From assembly GCA_963699495.1 (NCBI GenBank), contig CAVOUB010000003.1:434001-498000 (forward strand): 64,000 nucleotides of DNA, in the 5' to 3' direction. Of the stretch, positions 42,585 through 53,000 are shown in pieces. The position numbers and the translations under genes are program-made. Under the pieces are notes generated by a model. The model worked only from the letters and a program-made list of their open reading frames with translations, was not told where the DNA came from and made no database searches. This stretch comes from JAIBJN01 sp963699495. Lineage in GTDB: Bacteria > Actinomycetota > Thermoleophilia > Gaiellales > Gaiellaceae. Each line of letters opens with the position of its first letter. Position 1 is the stretch's first letter.

Positions 42585-44388
42585 ATGCCCGAAACCTCCA
42601 GCGACGACAACCATCGCGCGCTCGCGGAAGCGCTCGCCACGAGCGACGTCCTCCAGCGCGTGGCCGGGACGGTCGCCATCCACCTCTACGAGATGGAGAT
42701 GCAGCCGGACGGGACCTACGTCTGCAACACGTTCATCGGCGCCGGCCTCGAGAGCCTGCTCGGGCCCCTGCCGACCGACCGGACGCCCGAGGAGGCCTGG
42801 GAGGAGGCCGTCCACCCCGACGACCGCGCACGCTACGAGGCCTCCTACCAGGCGATCGAGCGCGGCGAGCCCTTCGAGATCGAGTACCGCCTGGTCGGCT
42901 ACGACGCCCGCACCCGCTGGGTCTGGGACCGCATGCACCCGAGGCGAACCGAGGACGGGCGGCTGCTCGTCGACGGGATCGTCGTCGAGATCACCGACCG
43001 CAAGCGCGCGACCGAGGCGCTCGCCGACGCGCAGCGCCAGCTGCAGCACATCGCCTACCACGACGCCCTCACCGGGCTTCCCAACCGGGTCGCCTTCCAG
43101 GAGCGCCTCGAGCAGGCGGTCGGCGGCGGCGAGTCCGGGCCGTCCGCGCTCGCGGTCCTCTTCGTCGACCTCGACGACTTCAAGCTCGTCAACGACAGCT
43201 TCGGGCACCAGGCCGGCGACGACCTCCTGGCCGCCGTCGCCGAACGCCTGCGCATCGCCACGCGCTCGAACGAGATGGTGGCCCGCCACGGCGGCGACGA
43301 GTTCCTCCTCCTCGTGTCCGGCGCGGAGCGGGCCGAGGGGCGGCTCGACCTCGACGGCGTCCGCTACGCGGCCGAGGCCGTGGCCCGCAGGATCCGCCGG
43401 TCGCTCCGCGAGCCGTTCGTCGTCTCCGGCGTCGAGATCTTCGTGAGCGCGAGCATCGGCATCAGCCTGTTCCCGCTCGACGCTCCGGACACCGCCACCC
43501 TGCTCAAGCACGCAGACGCGGCGATGTACAAGGCCAAGGACGACGGCCGCGACCGGTACCTCATCTATGCGGTCGACGGCGACAACCCGCTGGCGCAGCT
43601 CTCGATGGCCGGCCGGCTCCGCGGCGCCCTCGAGCGCGAGGACGGCCTCGTCCTCCACTACCAGCCGCTCGTCCGCCTCGAGTCGGGGGAGATGATCGGC
43701 GTCGAGGCGCTCATCCGCTGGCAGGACGGCGGCCGGCTCGTCCCTCCCGGAGACTTCCTCCCGCTGGCCGAGCGCACCGGCCTCATGGGCCGCCTCAGCG
43801 ACTGGGTGCTCGGCGAGGCCTGCCGCCAGGCCTCCGCGTGGCGCGACGACGGCCTCGACCTCTACGTCTCCATCAACCTGCCGCCCTCCTTCTGGCAGCC
43901 GACCGCCATGCGCCACGTGCTCGCGACGATCGAGACCTTCGGCCTCAACCCCGACCGGCTCATGATCGAGTTCACCGAGTCGGCGTTCGTCTTCGACGGG
44001 CGGCGCAGCATGGAGTTCGTCCTCGCCGAGCTGCACGAGCGCGGGCTCCGGCTCGCGATCGACGACTTCGGCGCCGGGCCACTCCTCGCTCAGCCGGCTC
44101 AACCAGATGCGGGTCAGCATGCTGAAGATCGACCGCTCCTTCGTGGGCGGGCTCGAGGACGACGCGGGCACCGCGGTGCTCACCGCCTCGATCGTCCAGC
44201 TCGCCCGGAACCTCGGCCTCGAGCCGCTCGCCGAGGGGATCGAGACCGAGGAGCAGCGCCGCTTCCTCCTCGCCCACGGCTGCGACCTCGGGCAGGGCTT
44301 CTACTTCAGCCGCCCGGTGCCCGCCGCGGAGATCGAGGCGCTCTTCCACGCGAGCCGCGTGGACGAGATCTCCGACACGGCCGCCTAG
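42585..44388 (+). CDS. PAS-GGDEF-EAL cyclic-di-GMP enzyme, one frameshift
   Basis: A potential dual diguanylate cyclase and phosphodiesterase of about 600 aa. The N-terminal PAS domain (about 25-145) ends VDGIVVEITDRKRATE. The GGDEF domain has HDALTGLPNRVAFQERL and the intact catalytic MVARHGGDEFLLLVSG. The EAL domain has GVEALIRWQDGG, SINLPPSFW, MIEFTESAFVF, AIDDFGAG, MLKIDRSFVGGLE and PLAEGIETEEQ, so both active sites look complete. The frame breaks at 44076-44078 in a GGG run; removing one G gives DDFGAGHSSLSRLNQMR. The ATG at 42585 is preferred to the GTG at 42570. No membrane segment, so cytosolic. Confidence 0.92.
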
Positions 44389-44470
44389 GCCCGCGTCGCG
44401 GTCGGATTCTTACGCTTTCGGCCGAGTTTCCTTGCAGCTGCCCTCCTGGGCGCCCGCTAGTCTCGGCCCG

Positions 44471-46350
44471 GTGGCGCCTGAGGACGTCTTCGCGGGGCTC
44501 AACCCCGAGCAGCGGCGCGCGGTCGAGGCCGTGCGCGGCCCGGTCTGCATCCTCGCGGGCGCGGGCTCGGGCAAGACGACGACGATCACGCGGCGTGTGG
44601 CGCACCAGGTGGCGTCGGGAGCCTTCGCGCCCGGCGAGATCCTGGCCGTCACGTTCACGGACAAGGCGGCGAACGAGATGCGCGAGCGGCTGGCGCGGCT
44701 CGGCGCCTCCGGCGTCCCCGCGCGCACGTTCCACGCGGCCGCGCTGGCGCAGCTCCGCTACTTCCGCGGCGAGGAGCTCGGCGAGCTGCTCCCGTCGAAG
44801 GCGCCGGTGCTGCTCCCGATCGCGCGGGCGCTGCCCGGGCGCGTTCCGCTTCCGCCCGCTGGCCGACCTGGCCACCGAGATCGAGTGGGCGAAGAACCGC
44901 CGCCTGACCCCGGCCACGTACCGCCGCGAGCTGGGCGACCACGAGCCGCCGATCCCGGACGACCTGATGGAGCGCGTCTTCCGCACCTACGAGGAGCGCA
45001 AGGCCGCGCGCGGGCTCGTCGACTTCGAGGACCTGCTCGAGCTGGCGATCCGCATGTACGACGAGGACGAGGCGGCGCTGGCCGGCTTCCGCGAGCGCTA
45101 CCGCGCGTTCACGGTGGACGAGTACCAGGACGTCAACCTCCTCCAGCAGACGCTGCTCGAGCGCTGGCTCGGCGACCGCGACGACCTCTGCGTCGTCGGC
45201 GACGACTACCAGTCGATCTACTCGTTCACGGGCGCCACGCCGGAGTACCTGCTGGGGATGCCTGCGCGGTTCCCCGAGGCCCTGGTGGTGCGGCTGGAGG
45301 AGAACTACCGCTCGACGCCGGAGATCCTGTCGGTCGCGAACCGGCTGGTCCCGGAGCTCGGCGGCTCGGAGAAGGTGCTGCGGGCGGTCCTGCCCGGCGG
45401 CGAGGAGCCGCTGGCGCTGGTGCAGCCCGACCGGCTCGCCGAGGCCGCGTTCATCGTCGGCCAGGTACGCCGCCTGGCCGGCGAGGGCGTCCCCTACGAG
45501 GAGATGGCCGTCCTGTACCGCCTGAACGCGCGCTCGGAGGACTACGAGGAGGCGTTCGCGCTGGCCGGCATCCCGTTCCAGGTGCGGGGCGCGGCGTTCA
45601 TCCGGCGCCCGGCCGCGCAGCGGACGCTGCGGCTGCTGCGAGACCGCCGCGACGCGTCCGCGGTGGGCGCGGTCGCGGAGGTCGTGCGCCGTCAAGGCTG
45701 GATCGCCAGCCCACCGTCGGGCCTGGGCGAGGAGGAGCTGACGCGCCAGGCCGACCTGGGCCGCCTGCTGGCGCTGGCGGAGCAGCTCCCGGCCGGCTCG
45801 TCGGTCGGCGACTTCCTGCGCGACCTGGAAGCCCGCTTCGGCGCCGAGAGCCAGGGCCGGGGCGTCCACCTCCTGACGTACCACCGAGCGAAGGGCCTGG
45901 AGTGGGAGGCGGTCTTCCTCCCGCGCCTGGAGGAGAAGGAGCTCCCGTACGGCAAGGCGCTGAAGGACCCCGAGCGCCTGGCCGAGGAGCGCCGCCTCTT
46001 CTACGTCGGCATCACGCGCGCGAAGCGGTGGCTGTCGATCACGTGGACGGCGGGCGCGAAGCCGAGCCGCTTCCTTGCGGAGCTCGGCGTCGTGGGCGCT
46101 CGCCCGCCCGAAGGCCGAGAAGCCGGCGTCGACGCCGGAGTTCGAGGCGCTACGCCGCTGGCGAGCCGAGCGCGCGAAGGCCGACGAGGTGCCGGCGTAC
46201 GTCGTCTTCCACGACAAGACGCTCCACGAGATCGCCGCGGTCCGCCCGCAGACCCGGGAGGAGCTCAGCACGATCTCGGGCGTCGGCCCGGCGAAGCTGG
46301 AGCGCTACGCCGACGACCTGCTGCAGGCGCTGGCGGCTACGCCGGCCTGA
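44471..46350 (+). CDS. UvrD/PcrA-family helicase with C-terminal HRDC domain (UvrD2-like), two frameshifts
   Basis: A superfamily 1A DNA repair helicase of about 625 aa. Motifs in order: LNPEQRRAVEAV, Walker A LAGAGSGKTTTITRR, AVTFTDKAANEM, TVDEYQDVNLLQQTLLERW, VVGDDYQSIYSFTGA, LEENYRSTPEIL, TYHRAKGLEWEAVFLP, YVGITRAKRWLSITW. The end, DEVPAYVVFHDKTLHEIAA and ISGVGPAKLERYADDLL, is an HRDC domain, as in actinobacterial UvrD2. Surplus bases at about 44836-44840 and about 46105-46115 split the frame. The GTG start at 44471 precedes APEDVFAGLNPEQ. Confidence 0.92.
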
Positions 46351-46390
46351 GCTCGACGAGGCCGCCGGCGAGCCAGTCGACAAGGATCAC
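46337..46390 (-). pseudogene. 17-codon remnant of a VapC-like toxin
   Basis: After the antitoxin stop, a coupled GTG (46388-46390) opens VILVDWLAGGLVELRPA and stops. VILVD is the first strand of PIN toxins, but the rest is missing and the sequence runs into the 3' end of the helicase gene. It looks like a toxin lost by deletion, with the junction right behind its fifth or sixth codon. Confidence 0.5.
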
Positions 46391-46551
46391 GTCTTTGCGT
46401 TCCAGCCGTAGAGAAACTCGTCGATGTCGTCAACCGGCTCGGCGTCGCTCGCGCCGGCGAACTCCCAGAGCGGATCCTCGCGCAGCGGCAGCGACAGCCG
46501 CTCGCGAACATGGCGACGGATCAGCTCGACCATGATCTGGAGCCGCTTCAT
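46387..46551 (-). CDS. orphan VapB-like antitoxin with shortened DNA-binding part
   Basis: 54 residues: MKRLQIMVELIRRHVRERLS, LPLREDPLWEFAGASDAEPV, DDIDEFLYGWNAKT. The C-terminal DPLWEFxGxxDxEPxDDID tail is typical of antitoxins that pair with PIN toxins. The N-terminal ribbon-helix-helix looks internally deleted, since MKRLQIMVE jumps straight to LIRRHVRERL. Its former toxin is reduced to 17 codons. It probably no longer works as a pair. Confidence 0.55.
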   Translation of the reverse strand: MKRLQIMVELIRRHVRERLSLPLREDPLWEFAGASDAEPVDDIDEFLYGWNAKT

Positions 46552-46610
46552 GGCCTCAAAGTTACATCGCTCTCATCAAGCTGGCGTGACTTCGACTCGG
46601 TACGCGTGCG

Positions 46611-46944
46611 CTACCCGCCCTCCCAGTGGAACTCCTCCCGCGCCAGCGTCGGCGTCCCCGCGAGGAGCGGCCCCCAGACGCTGAACGAAGCCGAGCTGGC
46701 CGGATCGGCGATCAGCCTGCTCACCAGGGCTTCGACGTCCGAGCCCTCGAAGACGAAGACCACCGACTCCTCGGCGAGGAAGATGCTGTGCCGCCGCAAG
46801 CCGGCCTCGCCGAGCTCGTAGGGCGGGCCCGGCGGCGAGGATCTCCTTCGCCCGCTCGCGGGAGCCGGGCAGGAGCCTGGCGACGATCGCCAGGCGCTCG
46901 GTCTCGGATGCTCGCTCGAGCCAGGGTACGGCTCGGTCGGGCAT
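46611..46944 (-). CDS. small hypothetical protein (about 110 aa), one frameshift
   Basis: MPDRAVPWLERASETERLAI, VARLLPGSRERAKEILAAGP and, after one surplus base at about 46825, PYELGEAGLRRHSIFLAEES and VVFVFEGSDVEALVSRLIAD, ending REEFHWEGG. The arrangement of an N-terminal helical part and a strand-rich FLAEESVVFVFEGSD part suggests a compact alpha-beta protein. No family recognised. It lies 10 bp downstream of the secreted cyclase gene on the same strand and may share its transcript. Confidence 0.55.
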
Positions 46945-46954
46945 CACTCACCTC

Positions 46955-47773
46955 CTAGGGGACGAGCCCGAACACGGTCGCGGGCGAGCCCGAGCCGCCC
47001 TCGTTCCGCACGCCGCCCACGACGATCCAGCCGCCGTTCGCGGGCATCTGCTCCAGGCCGGCCATGTTCTCGAGGTGGATGCGGTGCCCCTGGAGGAGGA
47101 GCGTGTTCGTCGCGTACGACGTGTCGGAGCCCGGGTCGACGCCGTGCGTGTCGATGCCGAGGCCGCCGAGCCGCCGGTTGTCGATCAGCCACTCGGTCGC
47201 CTCGACCGAGATGCCGGGGAAGTGCATGACGCCCTCCGCGTCCTGGTTGAAGAACGCCTCCGGATCGTCCCAGCGCTCCTGCCACCCCGTCCACATGACG
47301 ACGATCGCGTTCCTCGGGATGCGCCCGTGCTTCCGCTCGAACCGCTTGAGGTCGGCGACCGTGAGCGCGTAGTCGGGGTCCTTCGCCGACTGCCTCCGCG
47401 CATCGACGATCGCGGCAGGGTGGAAGAAGTCCTCAGCGGCCATGTCCTCCGCGCAGCGCTCGCCCGCGTTGAAGTGGCACGGCGCCCCCCAGTGCGTGCC
47501 CGAGTGCTCGCCGATCGTCATCTTGTTGAGCTTGAAGCCGTCGTTCTCGACGGTGAAGAGCGTCTCCAGCTCGAAGTCGGGGTCGCCGGGGAAGATCGGC
47601 ATCCCGACCGTGTTCACGTGGCTCAGGAAGACGACCTTGCTGAACCCGAACGGCCCACTCGAGCGGCCGTGGGCCGCTGCCGACTGCGAGTCGTCGCCGG
47701 CGAGCGCGAACCCCGCCCCGGCCGCGACCGCCGCGATCGACGTAAGGACAACGACGCGTGCCATCCAGCCCAT
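46955..47773 (-). CDS. secreted cyclase-family (kynurenine-formamidase-like) protein
   Basis: 272 residues with an N-terminal export signal (ARVVVLTSIAAVAAGAGFAL then AGDDSQS). The mature part has the cyclase-fold motif GEHSGTHWGAPCHFNAGERC, matching HxGTHxDxPxHF except that the metal-site Asp is Gly, and later IDTHGVDPGSDTSYATNTLL. Family members bind Mn or Zn and hydrolyse amides or lactones. The Asp-to-Gly change could alter or abolish activity. Start ATG at 47773 or 47764. The 122-bp gap upstream shows nothing recognisable. Confidence 0.78.
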   Translation of the reverse strand: MGWMARVVVLTSIAAVAAGAGFALAGDDSQSAAAHGRSSGPFGFSKVVFLSHVNTVGMPIFPGDPDFELETLFTVENDGFKLNKMTIGEHSGTHWGAPCHFNAGERCAEDMAAEDFFHPAAIVDARRQSAKDPDYALTVADLKRFERKHGRIPRNAIVVMWTGWQERWDDPEAFFNQDAEGVMHFPGISVEATEWLIDNRRLGGLGIDTHGVDPGSDTSYATNTLLLQGHRIHLENMAGLEQMPANGGWIVVGGVRNEGGSGSPATVFGLVP

Positions 47774-47895
47774 GAGAGCCTCCTTGTCTCGGGAGTGCTG
47801 CGGGTCTACCAGCGCGCGCTCGCCCGGTCAATCGCGGGCGTGACCGCCTCTACGCGGCTGAGGCCTGCTGTAGCGGAGCCGGCTAGGACGAGCTG

Positions 47896-49953
47896 TTACC
47901 CACGGGCGTCCCAGGTCGCGACGTTATTTCGCTCGTTCACCTCAGGGACTCTTCCATCAGGATCCACCTCGACGCGAACGGAGCAGTCGGGGTCATAACA
48001 GTTTCCTCCGGGGCCGAGCTCTGCCTTGAGCTCCACGCTCGCGCCTGCTACAAGGCCGCCCCGAAACGCAACGGTTTCTCGCTCGCCCGGGTCGGCAGAG
48101 ACCAGCACGTCGAAGGGCTCCATGAGGTCTCCCTTGCCCTGGTTAGTGACAGTGAATGTGACCGTCGTGACACAACTTCCGCCGCCGGCTGGACACGAGA
48201 CGCCGACACCGTCGTCGGGAATGCGGACCGTGAGATCGATGAGAGCGGATCCGAGTGACACCGTGATTTCGACGGTCTCTCCCGCGGCGATCTCGGCACC
48301 GGGATCCGGGTTCTGTGCGGAGACATGGCCTTCGGGCACCGTGGTCGAGTCAGCTAGGACGATGCGCGCCCGCAGCCCCTCCGACTCGAGCTTGGCCACT
48401 GCCTCGTCTTCACTCAGCCCGAGGACACTTGGTACGGCGACCTCGCTCCCTTCTGAAACCGAGACCACGACAGTCGAGCCGACTGGAACCTCATCGCGCG
48501 CGACAGGGTCCTGGTCGACTATCTGACCCAGCGGCTGTGTCGAGGCGGTCTGCTTCACTTCCCACCTCAGTCGCGCCTCCGCGAGCTTCTCGATGCCGCG
48601 AGCAAGCGGCCGGCCGACGATGTCTGGGACGACCGTCGTTCTGTTGGCCGAGACTTTCCACTGATACGTCTCGGCGGCCCCGACGTTGCCGGCGAGATCG
48701 ATTGCGCGGACGGCGAACTCATGCTTGCCGTCTTCAAGAGGGCCGAGGAAGCCCTTGGGGCTCGTGCAACCGGCGAAAGGATCGGTGTCGAGCTTGCACT
48801 CGAAGCTCTTCACGTCCTCGCCCGCCGTGAACGAGAAGTCCGCGCCCGTCTCGGCTGTGCGATCAGGAGGTCCGTCCGTGATCGTCGCCGTCGGGGCCGT
48901 GAGATCGATTCGCCAGTCGTATCGGGTCACGGGGCCCTGCTCTCCCTTCGCAGTCGCCCTCACGCGGAAGGTGTGCTCGCCCTCGTTCAGGTGCTCGTAG
49001 GCCACCGGGCTGCGACAGCGCTTGAAGGCCCGATCGTCGAGCTTGCACTCGAATCCTTCCGCACCTTCCGCCGAGAAGGAGAACGTCGCATCCGCGCTCG
49101 CACTCGGGTTCGAAGGCCTCGCGCCGATGGTGGCGACGAGATCGTTTGTGTCCTCGTTCGTCGGCAGCGGAGCAAACCTGAATCCGAGCCCGACGAGCAC
49201 GGCGACGCCGACGACGCCGGCGACGAGCGGCCGGATGGAACCGCCGGCTGTGAGCAGCCGGCTCGGTGCCTTGATCTGAACGGGACGTGCGACGTCGCGC
49301 CGGGCACTGTCGACGTTGTGACGCGTCGCGCAGCGACCTGCTGCATCGCCGAGCTTCTCGTAGAGCTGGGACGCACGCTCGAGATGCTCGCTGGCCCTCC
49401 TCGCATCGCCGGCACAAAGGTGCAGCGCTCCGAGTTCGTTCAACGCCCACGCCTGACCAGCCTCGTCGCCGATGGCGTCCGCGGCGGCGAGCGCACGGCG
49501 GAGTGATCGAATGAGATCGAGCCAGCGAAAGGCCAGCACGCACAACCCGTGCAGCGCTTTGGCGACGCGGATCTCCTCCTCGTACCGCCCGTCGCGATCG
49601 AGACGGTCGAGCAGGCCGAGGAGCGACCCGATCTCATCCGTCAGGAGACGGGGGTCGAGGAGCCGGTCCTCGGCCAGAGCCTTGAACAGCTTGTCAGCAT
49701 GCTCGACCCGATCGGTGACCGCATCGGCAGAGTGCTCCAGCTTCTCGACCGCCTCGAGCGGCGTGATTTGTTGCCGCCCTCCATCTTCCTCCGCGAGCGC
49801 AGTGCGCAAGGCTGTCGCGTTCTTGCGCGCCCGCGCCTTGTCGGTCTTCGAGGACGCAGACGCAAACTGCGCGAACGACCCGGTGTAGGCACTGACCTCG
49901 AACGAGTACCGGCCTACCGGAGCCGACCAGGTGATGGGCGATCGAGTACTCAT
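47896..49953 (-). CDS. membrane protein with helical-repeat, Ig-like, PASTA and CARDB domains
   Basis: A 685-residue protein from the ATG at 49951-49953. Residues about 60-220 form TPR-like helices (WALNELGALHLCAGDARRAS). One membrane helix (IRPLVAGVVGVAVLVGLGF) lies near 250. Then come two Ig-like repeats with FECKLDDRAFKRC and FECKLDTDPFAGC, two PASTA repeats (VVPDIVGRPLARGIEKLAEA and VAVPSVLGLSEDEAVAKLES), and a CARDB-like C-terminus (TVTFTVTNQGKGD, PEVNERNNVATW). PASTA domains usually bind cell-wall fragments next to a Ser/Thr kinase, but no kinase domain is present. Probably a cytoplasmic adaptor linked to a wall-binding exterior. Confidence 0.75.
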   Translation of the reverse strand: MSTRSPITWSAPVGRYSFEVSAYTGSFAQFASASSKTDKARARKNATALRTALAEEDGGRQQITPLEAVEKLEHSADAVTDRVEHADKLFKALAEDRLLDPRLLTDEIGSLLGLLDRLDRDGRYEEEIRVAKALHGLCVLAFRWLDLIRSLRRALAAADAIGDEAGQAWALNELGALHLCAGDARRASEHLERASQLYEKLGDAAGRCATRHNVDSARRDVARPVQIKAPSRLLTAGGSIRPLVAGVVGVAVLVGLGFRFAPLPTNEDTNDLVATIGARPSNPSASADATFSFSAEGAEGFECKLDDRAFKRCRSPVAYEHLNEGEHTFRVRATAKGEQGPVTRYDWRIDLTAPTATITDGPPDRTAETGADFSFTAGEDVKSFECKLDTDPFAGCTSPKGFLGPLEDGKHEFAVRAIDLAGNVGAAETYQWKVSANRTTVVPDIVGRPLARGIEKLAEARLRWEVKQTASTQPLGQIVDQDPVARDEVPVGSTVVVSVSEGSEVAVPSVLGLSEDEAVAKLESEGLRARIVLADSTTVPEGHVSAQNPDPGAEIAAGETVEITVSLGSALIDLTVRIPDDGVGVSCPAGGGSCVTTVTFTVTNQGKGDLMEPFDVLVSADPGERETVAFRGGLVAGASVELKAELGPGGNCYDPDCSVRVEVDPDGRVPEVNERNNVATWDARG

Positions 49954-50009
49954 CTGATTTCGTGACGGGTTGGGGAAGCGCTGTCTTCCCACCCGACAGC
50001 AGGGGAGCG

Positions 50010-53000
50010 CTAACCCGACGCGGGGCCCTGCCGCTCGGCGATCTCCACGAAGCGGCACAGGGCGTTCACCAGCCGCATCTGCTCCACCGTCTTGCAGCTC
50101 GTCTCCAGGAGCCGCGGGCTCGCGACCACGTACGCCAGGCACTTCGCCCGCGAGACCGCGACGTTCAGCCGGTTGCGGGAGAAGAGGAAGTCGAGGCCGC
50201 GCGGGACGTCCTCGCCCGACGAGCTCGCCATGGCGAAGAACGACACCGTGGCCTGCTGGCCCTGGAACTTGTCCACCGTGCCGACCCGCACCTCCTCGGG
50301 CAGCTCCTCCCGCAGCAGGCGGACGTGGGCGTTGTAGGGCGCGACGACGATGAAGTCGTCGTAGCGGAGCGGCCGCTCGGCGCCGTCCTCGACGTACGGC
50401 GTCCCGACGAGGCGCTCGATCTCGGCGCGCACCGCCGCCGCCTCCTCCGGCGCGGCCTGGCTGTGCGCCTGGTGCGGGACGGCGAGGAAGCGCACGCCGT
50501 TCCCGGCCGCGATCGAGCGCGTCGAGGTGACCGCCGCCGGCTCGAGGCGCCCCTCGTAGAACGTCTCCGAGATGAAGGCGTTCACCTCCGGCCGCAGCCG
50601 CCACGTGTGCTCGAGGAAGAGCCCGCGGTCGGGCGGCACGGTCTCGTCGTCGCCGAGCAGGTGGCCGAGCACGGACGCCTCCGCGCCCGGCGGGTGCGAG
50701 CCCTGCGAGACCTGCGGGAGCTGGTTCGGGTCGCCGAGGAGGACGAGGTTCCGCGCCGCGGTGCCGACGGCGATCGCGTCGGCGAGCGCGAACTGCCCGC
50801 CCTCGTCGACGAAGAGCGTGTCCACGTGCTGGTCGAGCTCCTCGCGCGCGAAGAGCCACGACGTCCCCGCGAGGAGCTGGAGCTCGGGGTCGAGCATCGC
50901 GTCGTTCGAGTCGGTGCAGTCGACGAAGCGGCCCTCGTAGTGGCCCTCGCCGCTCCCCTTCTTCCGGCCCGCGGAACTCGTAGCCCTCCTCGACGCGCCG
51001 CCTCCTCGAGGTCGTCGAGGAACTTGTGGATCGCCTTGTGGCTCAGCGCCGTCACGCCGACGCGCCGGCCCGCCCGCATGAGCGCGAGGGCCGCGCGCGC
51101 GCCGCTCCACGTCTTGCCGGAGCCGGGCGGCCCCTGCACGAAGAGGTAGCTCCCGTCGAGGCTGAGCGCGGCCTCGGTCGAGCGTCCCGTCCAGCCGCGC
51201 CCGCGGCGGGCGCCGCTCGAGGATCTCGACCGCGGCCGGGTACCGCTCCCGGTTCTCGGCGAAGCGGAGGAGCGCCGCCCGCTGCGCCTTCGCGTACAGC
51301 GGCTTCGGCGGGATGAGCGCGGCCGGGAGCGGCTCGTCGGCCAGCTCGCGGCCCCAGCGGAGCTGGAGCGTCCCGTGCTCGTTGTCGACCTCCACGTCGA
51401 AGCCGCGCTCGGTCTGCGGGTCGACGCCGGCCCCGTGGATCCGGTGCTCCTGCGCCTCGAAGGTGAACGGGTACCACCAGGACTGCTTCACCTTGTACGG
51501 CTCGCCGTCGGGCACGAGCCCGCCGAGCGTGTTCCGGTTCGTGACGAGCTCCTCGTCGTCGAGCCCGCGGTGGAAGAAGTACTCCCACCACTGCGGCCGC
51601 TCCTCGCGCTGGTGGTAGTCGAGCAGGTGCGCGAGGAGCCAGTCGGGGTCGCCCTCCTCCGCGCCGGCGAGGAGCGCGTCGCGGACGCGCGCCCGCTCGG
51701 CGTCGCGCTCCTCGGCCTCCTCGCTCCGCTCGCGCTCGTCCGGCGGCAGCCGCCACGGGCCGGGCGGGCGCTGCTCCAGCAGCCACTGGTGCAGCTCGTA
51801 GAGCGAGACGCAGTCCTCCTCGTTGTAGTCGCGGATCCCGTCGAGGAGCGAGTCGTCCTCCGGTCTCGAGCCACGTCTCGAACGCGGTCACCGACTCTCC
51901 CCCGCCCCCGACCTCGGCGCGTGCGCTCGAAGCCGAAGAGCTTCTCGACCTCCTTGATCGAGTAGCTCGGCACGGACGCGCGCAGCGCCTGCTTCGTCAC
52001 GCGGAAGAGGTCGACGAGCACCTCGCCGCGGAGGAGGTCGTCGATCTCCTCCTCGCGCGTGCCGTGCTGGCCCATGAGCCGCGAGAGCGCGGTGCGCTCG
52101 TACGGCGCGTAGTGGTAGACGTGCATGCCCGGGAAGCGGCGGCGGCGCTCGACGATGTGGTCGACGAGCCGCTCGAAGCCGCGCTTCTCGGCGTCCCGGT
52201 CGCGCGCCCAGACGTGCTCGTAGCGCGGCGCGCCGTCCTCGCCGAGCTCGACCCAGCCGAAGAGGTACTCGAGCCCGCGCGCCGGCTCGAACCACGGGTC
52301 GCCCTCGAGGTCGAGCCAGACGTCGCCCGGGCTCGGCTCCGGCAGGAGCGCGAAGCCGCGGTCGGGCTCCTCGGGGAGGTGCTCGATCGTCGTGCTCGCC
52401 CGTGCGGCGGTGGTGGAGCTGGAGCCGGGCCTGGTGGTTGAGGCGCTCGAAGGTGGACGCGCGCATGCTCGGGACCTTGGTGTCCGGGTCGGCCTCGGCG
52501 AGGGCCTGCGAGCGTCGTGATGCCCGGCGGCCTGGAGCCGCTCGACCTGGAGCCGCGAGACGCCGGCGACGAGCGTGAGGTGGTCGTCCTCGGCCCAGCG
52601 CTCCTTGCAGAGCGCGAGGAAGTCGCAGAGCCCGCAGAAGTCGACCGGGTACGGGTAGGTCGGCCGCCGCCGCTCGACCGCGTCGAGAAACCGCGCGCGG
52701 AGCCGGCGGTAGTAGGCGAAGAAGTCGTCCGGCCGGAAGGACTCGCGCTCCCCCGATGCCCGTGACGACGTGCATGGCCTGCGGGCGCGCGCCCCTGGAT
52801 CCGCGCGAGCTGCTCGGTGTAGAAGCAGAGCTGAAGCACGTGCTGCGGCTTGGCGAGGCGGGCGAGCTTGGTGTCGACGACCTCGTAGCCGGCGCCGTCG
52901 GCGCGGCGCTCGATGAAGTCCGCGAACCCGCGCCAGGTGCCGTCGGTGAGGGCGGCCTGGTAGACGACGTCGGCTCCGTCGCGGATGGCTCGCTCGGTCT

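Noticed and set aside
42570..46535. A 1321-codon plus-strand frame that looks like a GGDEF-helicase fusion
   Set aside because: It runs through two genes by frameshift. The EAL domain ends at 44388 in another frame and the helicase starts at 44471; the middle part is a shadow.
47896..50859. 987-codon frame extending the PASTA protein upstream
   Set aside because: The upstream part lies in the shadow of the nuclease-helicase gene; the domain content starts at the ATG at 49953.
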